From contig PBPD01000031.1 in NCBI GenBank assembly GCA_002725445.1, forward strand, positions 1-12,310: a stretch of DNA of 12,310 nt, in the 5' to 3' direction. Below the pieces are notes generated by a model, which worked only from the letters and a program-made list of their open reading frames with translations, was not told the DNA's origin and made no database searches. This stretch comes from Rickettsiales bacterium (lineage in GTDB: Bacteria; Pseudomonadota; Alphaproteobacteria; Rickettsiales; UBA3002). The position numbers were made by a program, and so were the translations under genes. Within the stretch, counting starts at the first letter, position 1. Each line of letters opens with the position of its first letter. Below are positions 6,781-12,310 of the stretch, one piece after another.

Positions 6781-9249
6781 CTAGGTTTTGTATTCACCCA
6801 CTTTCCCCACCAGCTGGTCTGCCACCGACGAGAGGTCTTCAGACGTGTCGCTCACACGGTCAGCTAGCTCCTGATTGTGACGCGTTTCAATAGTAAAGTC
6901 CTCGACAGATTTAAGCACATTGGCCAATTGCCGTGCTGCAGATTGCATGTTTTGCGATACGGAATCTGCCCCTTCCGCGACATTGCTGATCGCTTCCGAT
7001 ACACTCTGCGCTTCTTTTGCCGATTCGGACACTTTATTGGCAGCAAGCGTGGTATCTTCACTTTGCTTGGATACGGAATTGGAAATAGTGCCAATGGCGA
7101 CATTGACGGTTTCCACAATGCCGGTCACATCCTGAATCACCTGATGTACATCGCGGGTGCTGTGGTTCACATCGCTAATGCGTTGTACGATTTCATCGGT
7201 TGCCTTAGCGGTTTGCTCTGCCAGACTTTTCACCTCATTTGCAACGACGGTAAAGCCTTTGCCGGCTTCGCCTGCACGTGCCGATTCGATAAGCGCATTA
7301 AGTGCAAGCAGATTGGTCTGTTCGGCAATGTCTTTAATCAAATCGACCACGCCGTCAATTTTCTCGGTTGCCGTAGTCAGCTGGGCCACAGCCTGCGCAG
7401 CTCGGTCAGCGCTTTGTTTGGCGTTGCCCGTCACACCTGACACTTCATTAGCATTGTCAGCAATTTCACGGATTGACGCGGTCATTTGGCCAATCGTTTG
7501 TGAAACCGTTTGCAGATTGCTGGAAAGATGCTCGGCACTCTGGGCAATGGATTGCACATTCTGGTTAATCTCGCCAGTGACCATAGCTGCGCCATCTACA
7601 TCTTTTGATAGCTCGCGTGTGCTATCACTGAGCACGGTGGATTGTTCGAAGATATTAGAGAAGCTTTGCGAGAATTTGGTCGACATAGTTGATAGTCGCT
7701 CAGACGTGGTATCCAGCACTTTGGCATTTTGCAAAATAGTAATCATCAGATATTGCAGGCGTTCAACGAATTTATTGAACAAATAGGCAATTTCTGCAGA
7801 TTCATCACCCGTGGTCTGGTCCAGACGGCGGGTGAGGTCGCGCTCCCCCTCGACAATATCGACGAGCGCCTCCTGTAATAGGCCTGTGCCCAGTGTTGCA
7901 CCATGCTCTGCGGTATTGAGGCCAACTTGTTCTTCGGCAGGTGTGACGCGCAGTCCAACCATTTTGTCGAGAATCCGGAAGAAGATATAAGACAAACCAA
8001 ATGCCCACAGGAAGGCAATCGCTACCCCTTCTGCCTGCACAAGGGTTTGTGTTAAACGTGTAGTTTCGCCAAGTGCTTCTTCCATCATGAGTGGGCCGAC
8101 CATTAATGTGCCCCAAGCACCACAGAATCCGTTGATAGGAATGGCGCATACGGCGTCATCAATTTTGAATTTACGGGTAAGAATCTCAAACCCGAAATAA
8201 CAGATCAGGCCTGCAACAACCGATACAATCAATGTACCAATAGTAGGGAATACGTGACAGCCAGCCGCAATGGCTACGATGCCGCCCAGCATACCAAAAA
8301 TAGAGCGTTCTGGTCGGTATAGTCCTTCATAGAGTCGGCCACAAACTAGCGCGGTTAAGCCCGCGAATGAGCCTGCGAGAATGGTGTTAGAGATAACGTG
8401 TGCCAGCTCTTCCGAGCCCGCATGCGCCAGCCCGCTATTGAAGGCGAGCGTGCCCATCCACATTACTAGCCCACCGAAGGCGGCGAGTACGATGCTATGC
8501 CCTTGAATAGGATTTACGCTGCCATCGTCATTATATTTGCCGATACGCGGTCCAATCACCATCAGGGCTGCCAGCGATACCCATGCGCCCAGCGAGCAAA
8601 CAACGGTTGAGCCGGCAAAATCGATAAAACCATCATCGGTGAGGAAGGTGTGGTTGGTAGGGTCAATTTTATTGCCCCATGCCCAGTGACCAAAAATAGG
8701 ATAAATGACGGTCGATACAAAGGCCGTACATGCCATATACGCGCCAAATTTCATGCGTTCCGCTGTCGCACCCGACACAATGGTCGCCACCGTGCCGCAG
8801 AACACAATTTGATACACGAAGAAAGTATGTGTCCAGCTGGATAAATGCGTAAGAGAGTAATGGTCGGTGCCCCAGCCCCAGAATCCATTGACGGTGGGGC
8901 CAAACATAATGTTGAACCCGATGAGATAATAGAAAGTGGCGGAAATGAATGCATCCGCCAGATTCTTTTGTGCCACATTGATACTGTTCTTTGATCGCAC
9001 TAGTCCTGCTTCATATAACAGGAACCCACCTTGCATAAGAAATACAATGATGGCGGCGGTGATCGTCCAAAGGTGATCGGCATTATGCTCCAGATTCGCA
9101 ATGCGCTCTTCGAGATCAAGCGCATTGTTGCCGCTTATTGACTCAACCGCTGCAAATGCCAGGTCGGCATGCATCACCAACCCTAAAATAGTCGCAGTGC
9201 TAAGTAAAAATGCTAGTATACGAATGGTAGATGTGTTTTCTCTGTGCAT
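6781..9249 (-). CDS. Amt ammonium-channel domain fused to HAMP-like linker and methyl-accepting chemotaxis domain
   Basis: An 822-residue membrane receptor. Residues 1-33 look like a signal peptide (cleavage near AFA|AV), as in AmtB. Residues about 58-430 are a full Amt domain with about 11 membrane helices, including NPIQGHSIVLAAFGG (246-260). Counterparts of AmtB Q104, F107, W148, D160 and F215 are kept (Q147, F150, W191, D210, F270). The pore histidines H168 and H318 are replaced by C218 and N373, and S219 by L274. After the last helix comes a HAMP-like stretch (about 455-500, with GERDLTRRL and DESAEIAYLFNKF), then a long coiled-coil signalling domain. Its hairpin tip is IAEQTNLLALNALIESARAG (641-660), close to the chemoreceptor consensus for CheA/CheW contact. 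The cytoplasmic C-terminus of Amt fits this topology. Likely role: ammonium sensing for taxis or another Che-type pathway, probably without transport. No GlnK gene or CheA/CheW is nearby. The Shine-Dalgarno is weak. Confidence 0.93.
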   Translation of the reverse strand: MHRENTSTIRILAFLLSTATILGLVMHADLAFAAVESISGNNALDLEERIANLEHNADHLWTITAAIIVFLMQGGFLLYEAGLVRSKNSINVAQKNLADAFISATFYYLIGFNIMFGPTVNGFWGWGTDHYSLTHLSSWTHTFFVYQIVFCGTVATIVSGATAERMKFGAYMACTAFVSTVIYPIFGHWAWGNKIDPTNHTFLTDDGFIDFAGSTVVCSLGAWVSLAALMVIGPRIGKYNDDGSVNPIQGHSIVLAAFGGLVMWMGTLAFNSGLAHAGSEELAHVISNTILAGSFAGLTALVCGRLYEGLYRPERSIFGMLGGIVAIAAGCHVFPTIGTLIVSVVAGLICYFGFEILTRKFKIDDAVCAIPINGFCGAWGTLMVGPLMMEEALGETTRLTQTLVQAEGVAIAFLWAFGLSYIFFRILDKMVGLRVTPAEEQVGLNTAEHGATLGTGLLQEALVDIVEGERDLTRRLDQTTGDESAEIAYLFNKFVERLQYLMITILQNAKVLDTTSERLSTMSTKFSQSFSNIFEQSTVLSDSTRELSKDVDGAAMVTGEINQNVQSIAQSAEHLSSNLQTVSQTIGQMTASIREIADNANEVSGVTGNAKQSADRAAQAVAQLTTATEKIDGVVDLIKDIAEQTNLLALNALIESARAGEAGKGFTVVANEVKSLAEQTAKATDEIVQRISDVNHSTRDVHQVIQDVTGIVETVNVAIGTISNSVSKQSEDTTLAANKVSESAKEAQSVSEAISNVAEGADSVSQNMQSAARQLANVLKSVEDFTIETRHNQELADRVSDTSEDLSSVADQLVGKVGEYKT

Positions 9250-9286
9250 AACCGTACAATGTGTTTTCTTTTATTCCCGTAGTGTA

Positions 9287-9308
9287 TTGCATAGCAAAAA
9301 CTGTGCAA
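9287..9308. repeat. imperfect dyad in the divergent control region
   Basis: Arms TTGCATAG (9287-9294) and CTGTGCAA (9301-9308) are inverted repeats matching at 7 of 8 positions around CAAAAA. The dyad fills the space from the -35 to just before the -10 of the plus-strand promoter candidate, and it contains the minus-strand sigma-54-like element. It could be an operator acting on both divergent units. Confidence 0.4.
9293..9308 (-). promoter_or_regulatory. possible sigma-54-like promoter for the Amt-chemoreceptor gene
   Basis: On the minus strand, TTGCAC, five bases (AGTTT), then TTGCT. Compared with the RpoN consensus TGGCAC-N5-TTGCW, the spacing is exact and only one base differs, but that base is in the normally invariant GG. 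It lies about 44 bp before ATG 9249. RpoN control would suit a nitrogen-responsive gene. The same bases form the dyad described separately. Confidence 0.3.
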
Positions 9309-9360
9309 ATATTATAGGATAATTATTGTTTTACTCTAAAATGAGATGTCGGCCTAATCT

Positions 9361-10995
9361 ATGCCCGCAGATACGCGTATCATTAAGACCCAAAGAGCCC
9401 TTCATTTTCTGATTGTAGAGGACAATCAGTTCGATGCGGAAATTCTGCAGGATAAGGTAGAGAAAGTTTTTCCGGGTAGCCGTTTTCAGTCTGTCACGTT
9501 GCTTGGTGATGCGTTAGAGCTTCTGACGGACGGCAATTTTGACTTTATCATGGTGGATTTGAACCTGCCGGACAGTAAGGGGCTGGAAACGCTGGAAAGC
9601 ATTATTGCAAAAACTAAAAACAAAACCCCGACTATTGTTTATTCCGGCTATGAAGATCCGAAGCTTGCGCTGGATTCGGTGCGGCTGGGGGCGCAGGATT
9701 ATTTGCTTAAGGATCGCGGTGATGAATTCACACTCAAGCGGATTATCGAGTATTCGATAGAGCGTAAACGCTTTGAACAGCAAATATACCGTAACGAGCA
9801 GATGTTGCGCACCTTTATCAAGCACGCACCTGCAGGTATGGTTGTGTTTGATAAGCTGGGCGATGTGATGATGGCCAGTGATCGTTGGGTGAAACAGCAT
9901 GGCTTGTCTGATCGCAAAGTCATCGGCGAGCCCATGGGCGGATTGTTTCCAGAATCAGCCGCTAAGTGGGAGTTGGTGCATGGGCGTTGCTTGCGAGGAG
10001 AGGTGATTAAATCGCAGGAAGACAGGCTGAAACGGCCTGATGAGATAGAAGACTTTATTCGCTGGGAAATGATGCCTTGGTATGATGCGGGACAGGAAAT
10101 TGGCGGCACAATTCTCTTTACTGAAGTAACCACCGAGCAGCGTAAAATGGAGATGGCGCTGTATAACGCCAAGGAAAATCTCGAGCATATGGTAGAAGAG
10201 CGTACGCATGCGCTGCGTGAGGCGAAGCACGAGGCGGAGGCAGCCTATGCGGCTAAAACCGAGTTTTTTACCAATATAACGCACGAGCTGAGAACGCCGC
10301 TGCATGCGATTATTAATTTCTCCAATTTTGGTAAGCGCAAAGTAAAAACGGCGGAAGCCGAAAAGCTTGAGCAGTATTTTGAAGATATCAATCGTAGCGG
10401 TACACGGTTATTGCGGCTTGTTAACGATATTCTTGATTTATCAAAGCACCAGGCAAATAAAATCAATCTCACACTTGATACGCAAGAGTATCTAGGTGTT
10501 ATAAGCGAAGCCATTACTGAATTATCCGCGCTGGTTGAGGCAAGAAATATTCAGATAAAAATCACCAATGATGCCAGCGCAAAAGAAGCGTATTTTGACC
10601 GCGAGCGTATTATGCAGGTGATGATTAATCTGTTGGGTAATGCGGTGAAGTTTAGTGAGGCAAACTCTACCATTTCAATCCGCATAGAGGATGCAGCCCA
10701 GAGTTTGCGCCGCAAGTCAGATCCTGCGGGCATCATGATATCTATTCTCGATGAAGGAGTCGGGATCCCAGAGGCGGAGCTGGATACAATTTTTGACGAA
10801 TTTGCGCAAAGCAGCAAAATAAAAAGCGGTAACTTTACGGGCGGCACAGGCTTGGGTCTGGCTATTTGTCGCGAGATCATACAAGCACACCACGGAAAAA
10901 TATGGGCAAGCAATAATCCGAGTGGTGGCGCAAAATTATCCTTTACTTTGCCCCTTAATAACCGTCATGTATTAGCCAATATGGAGGATATCTAA
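9361..10995 (+). CDS. REC-PAS-HisKA-HATPase hybrid sensor kinase
   Basis: A 544-residue soluble histidine kinase with no membrane helix. An N-terminal receiver domain (about 14-135) has acidic E20/D21, phospho-acceptor D66 (VDLNLPD), S95 and K117. A PAS-like domain follows (about 148-258, PAGMVVFDKLGDVMMAS), then a charged coiled coil (262-300). The HisKA dimerisation box is THELRTPLHAIINF (307-320) with H308 as phosphorylation site. The ATPase domain (about 410-532) has the N box with N427 (INLLGNAVKFS), G1 DEGVGIP (464-470) and G2 GGTGLGL (494-500). All motifs look intact. The receiver-first order means the kinase can itself receive phosphate or be gated by an upstream kinase. It is divergent from the Amt-chemoreceptor gene, and its stop shares a base with the start of the response regulator, so it very likely phosphorylates that protein. 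The signal it senses is unknown. Confidence 0.92.
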   Translation: MPADTRIIKTQRALHFLIVEDNQFDAEILQDKVEKVFPGSRFQSVTLLGDALELLTDGNFDFIMVDLNLPDSKGLETLESIIAKTKNKTPTIVYSGYEDPKLALDSVRLGAQDYLLKDRGDEFTLKRIIEYSIERKRFEQQIYRNEQMLRTFIKHAPAGMVVFDKLGDVMMASDRWVKQHGLSDRKVIGEPMGGLFPESAAKWELVHGRCLRGEVIKSQEDRLKRPDEIEDFIRWEMMPWYDAGQEIGGTILFTEVTTEQRKMEMALYNAKENLEHMVEERTHALREAKHEAEAAYAAKTEFFTNITHELRTPLHAIINFSNFGKRKVKTAEAEKLEQYFEDINRSGTRLLRLVNDILDLSKHQANKINLTLDTQEYLGVISEAITELSALVEARNIQIKITNDASAKEAYFDRERIMQVMINLLGNAVKFSEANSTISIRIEDAAQSLRRKSDPAGIMISILDEGVGIPEAELDTIFDEFAQSSKIKSGNFTGGTGLGLAICREIIQAHHGKIWASNNPSGGAKLSFTLPLNNRHVLANMEDI

Positions 10996-11372
10996 TGGCA
11001 ATTTTAATCGTTGATGATGACGAGCTGAATCGGAAGATCCTGGAAGAGATCTTGGAAGATGCATCTTACGCAACCATTTCTGCGGAAGATGGTGTGCAGG
11101 CCATGGAGCAGATGAAAGCCAATGCGGCTGATATCGAGCTGGTACTGTTAGATCGCATGATGCCGAATATGGATGGTATGCAGGTGATGGAAGAAATGAA
11201 AAAGCATGACAATCTGCAGGGCATCCCTGTGATCATGCAGACAGCAGCCAGTGCGCCAAAAGATGTTATCGAAGGTGCGGGCACAGGCGTGTATTATTAT
11301 CTGACAAAGCCTTATGACGAGCAGATTGTACTTTCTATCGTGCGTGCTGCGTTGGATGAGGTTAAAAAATAG
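10995..11372 (+). CDS. CheY-like single-domain response regulator
   Basis: A 125-residue protein consisting of one receiver domain and no output domain. The acidic pocket is D7-D9 (ILIVDDDELNRKIL), the phospho-acceptor is D53 (VLLDRMMPNMDG), the switch residues are T83 and an aromatic at Y102, and the conserved lysine is K105 (LTKPYD). It starts at ATG 10995, overlapping the kinase stop as TAATG, with GGAGG (10983-10987) 7 nt upstream, so translation is probably coupled. Without a DNA-binding or enzymatic domain it must act by protein contact, either as a phosphorelay shuttle or, like CheY, on a motility or kinase target. It is the probable substrate of the adjacent kinase. The stop is 11 bp from the 3' end of the convergent tRNA gene. 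Confidence 0.93.
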   Translation: MAILIVDDDELNRKILEEILEDASYATISAEDGVQAMEQMKANAADIELVLLDRMMPNMDGMQVMEEMKKHDNLQGIPVIMQTAASAPKDVIEGAGTGVYYYLTKPYDEQIVLSIVRAALDEVKK

Positions 11373-11383
11373 TGGTGATTTGA

Positions 11384-11457
11384 TGGAGGCCCGGGCCGGA
11401 ATCGAACCGACGTACACGGATTTGCAATCCGCTGCATCACCACTCTGCCACCGGGCC
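11384..11457 (-). tRNA. tRNA-Cys (GCA)
   Basis: A 74-nt cloverleaf on the minus strand. The acceptor arms GGCCCGG (11457-11451) and CCGGGCC (11394-11388) pair fully, with U73 as discriminator, the known cysteine identity base, and an encoded CCA (11386-11384). The anticodon stem GCGGA/TCCGT holds the loop TTGCAAA with anticodon GCA at 11425-11423. The T loop is TTCGATT. It is close to E. coli tRNA-Cys in the anticodon arm. It is oriented against the response regulator gene. A T-run (11364-11369 read on the minus strand), inside the end of that gene, may help end its transcript. Confidence 0.97.
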
Positions 11458-11479
11458 ATTGCGTATGCGAGCTATGTGC

Positions 11480-11505
11480 ATAATACGCGTTCGGGCACAA
11501 ATCAA
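11480..11505 (-). promoter_or_regulatory. weak candidate promoter of tRNA-Cys
   Basis: On the minus strand, TTGATT (11505-11500) and TATTAT (11485-11480) resemble -35 and -10 boxes. The 14-bp spacer is shorter than the usual 16-18. The -10 is 22 bp before the mature 5' end, a reasonable leader for a tRNA precursor. Confidence 0.25.
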
Positions 11506-11539
11506 GTGATTGTTGGGTAATTTGGTGCAAACGGTAGCG

Positions 11540-11577
11540 GTCATAGGCTGGGGCTAGGATAAAATACGGTCTATGAC
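11540..11577. repeat. 7-bp inverted repeat upstream of the methyltransferase gene
   Basis: GTCATAG (11540-11546) and CTATGAC (11571-11577) are perfect inverted repeats separated by 24 bp, just upstream of the promoter candidate at 11599-11627. Each arm is flanked by CGGT or GGT copies. It may be a regulator site, though a 7-bp pair at this distance can be chance. Confidence 0.25.
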
Positions 11578-11598
11578 GGTAAAAACTCAGGTTGTTTC

Positions 11599-11627
11599 TT
11601 GCTTTACGGGGCGGTCAATTATATATA
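11599..11627 (+). promoter_or_regulatory. sigma-70-like promoter of the methyltransferase gene
   Basis: TTGCTT (11599-11604), a 17-bp spacer and TATATA (11622-11627) match the housekeeping pattern. Transcription would start around 11634, leaving a short leader of about 15 nt before ATG 11650. Confidence 0.5.
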
Positions 11628-11649
11628 CGAGCGCGAAAGGGTGTGAGTT

Positions 11650-12310
11650 ATGCAATATTCTGCTGAGGCAAAATATGCCATGCTGGTGGGGCAGCTAACC
11701 CCCAACAACGTTACTGATGATGCTATTCTTAAGGCTGTAACGGCTATTCCGCGCGAAATGTTCGTGAGTGAAGAGCTGGCGCATGCGGCTTATGTGGATG
11801 AAGAAATTGCTGTGGGTGCCGGTCGTTTCATGCTGTCGCCCCTTACCTTTGCGCGTATGGTGCAGCTTGCGCAGCCACGTAAAGCCGACACCGTGCTGGA
11901 TATTGGCTGTGCGACAGGCTACTCCACCGCTGTTTTGGCGCATTTGGCCAGCAAAGTGTATGGTTTGGACGAGCAGCGCGAGTTTACCGATAAGGCGCGC
12001 AATAATATTAACGCACTTAACATTACTAATGCTGATGTCACAACGGGTTCGATGCTGGATGGTTATCCGGCCAAAGCGCCTTATAATGTGATTCTGATTC
12101 AGGGCGGGGTGCAACAGATTCCGTCTGCTTTATACGATCAATTAGAAGAAGGCGGCCGTTTGGTTGCTATTTCCAACGTGCAGTTACGCCCCGGACAGAA
12201 GGGCGGTTTAGGCAAAATGACCTTGTTTGAAAAGATAAATGGCCATTTGGCAGCGCGAAGCAGTTACGATGCTTTGGTGCCGCTGCTGCCAGGCTTTGAA
12301 CAGCCGGAAG
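11650..12310 (+). CDS. protein-L-isoaspartate O-methyltransferase family protein, 3' end cut off
   Basis: The frame is open from ATG 11650 to the window end (220 codons plus one base). Shine-Dalgarno AAAGG lies about 10 nt upstream. It is a cytoplasmic S-adenosylmethionine-dependent methyltransferase. SAM motif I is VLDIGCATGYSTAVLAHLA (82-100), followed by an acidic residue at the end of beta 2 (YGLDEQ, 104-109) and a motif near YNVILIQGGVQQIP (145-158). The N-terminal part AIPREMFV (32-39) is typical of the isoaspartyl methyltransferase (Pcm) family. The segment that in classical Pcm reads like GxGQTISQP, at the substrate site, is GAGRFMLSP here (56-64). It is therefore a divergent Pcm-like protein, and repair of isoaspartyl residues is uncertain. 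At 220 residues it is near full family length, so the stop should be close beyond the window. In many alphaproteobacteria such a gene precedes tolC. Confidence 0.85.
   Translation, partial: MQYSAEAKYAMLVGQLTPNNVTDDAILKAVTAIPREMFVSEELAHAAYVDEEIAVGAGRFMLSPLTFARMVQLAQPRKADTVLDIGCATGYSTAVLAHLASKVYGLDEQREFTDKARNNINALNITNADVTTGSMLDGYPAKAPYNVILIQGGVQQIPSALYDQLEEGGRLVAISNVQLRPGQKGGLGKMTLFEKINGHLAARSSYDALVPLLPGFEQPE

Larger units (their letters stand above)
9287..9315 (+). promoter_or_regulatory. sigma-70-like promoter of the hybrid kinase operon
   Basis: TTGCAT (9287-9292), a 17-bp spacer and TATTAT (9310-9315) match the housekeeping pattern, 45 bp before ATG 9361. The kinase ATG itself has only a weak purine-rich site ahead of it. 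No in-frame alternative start exists upstream, because TAA precedes it by one codon. Confidence 0.45.

Noticed and set aside
6781..9249. Two separate genes (amtB and a chemoreceptor) joined by a frame error
   Set aside because: There is no stop, no internal ribosome site with start at the junction, and a HAMP-like linker follows the last Amt helix smoothly, so a true fusion is the better reading.
11148..11459. Open frames running through the tRNA-Cys gene on both strands
   Set aside because: They overlap a convincing tRNA and the response regulator gene, and their translations are only the tRNA read as codons.

Overview
The window looks like chromosomal DNA from a free-living Gram-negative proteobacterium, most likely an alphaproteobacterium. 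The grounds are an outer-membrane beta-barrel protein, a type I secretion style RTX protein, a divergent isoaspartyl-methyltransferase-like gene of the kind often found beside tolC in alphaproteobacteria, and moderate GC with compact, operon-like gene spacing. I see no insertion sequence, phage gene, integrase, CRISPR array or plasmid function. The taxonomic guess is an inference.

Layout. Bases 1-287 hold the 3' end of a Dps/ferritin-like gene (+). It converges, 14 bp apart, on a small secreted beta-barrel outer-membrane protein (302-1009, -). Next come two minus-strand genes spaced like an operon: an MscS mechanosensitive channel (2212-3057) and, 2 bp downstream, a Tas-type aldo/keto reductase (1169-2209). 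Upstream on the same strand is an 835-residue acidic, glycine/aspartate-rich RTX-like protein (3144-5651). A 163-bp divergent control region separates it from an unrecognised 294-residue protein (5815-6699, +).

The most interesting part is the signalling locus at 6781-11372. On the minus strand is an 822-residue fusion of a complete Amt/AmtB ammonium channel domain to a HAMP-like linker and a full methyl-accepting chemotaxis signalling domain. The channel half has lost both pore histidines (AmtB H168 and H318 positions are Cys and Asn) and the outer-site serine (S219 position is Leu). It keeps the Phe gate residues, the Trp and the structural Asp. This points to an ammonium receptor rather than a transporter. 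Reading away from it on the plus strand, across a 111-bp region with an imperfect dyad, is a REC-PAS-HisKA-HATPase hybrid kinase. Its stop codon overlaps the start of a stand-alone CheY-like response regulator (TAATG). Together they look like an ammonium or nitrogen-status sensing unit, though physical coupling between the receptor and the kinase is only inferred, and no cheA or cheW is present.

The right end has a tRNA-Cys(GCA) gene on the minus strand (11384-11457), a good sigma-70-like promoter, and a protein-L-isoaspartate O-methyltransferase family gene (11650 to the window end, +), cut off just before its expected stop. No stretch over 300 bp lacks a gene.
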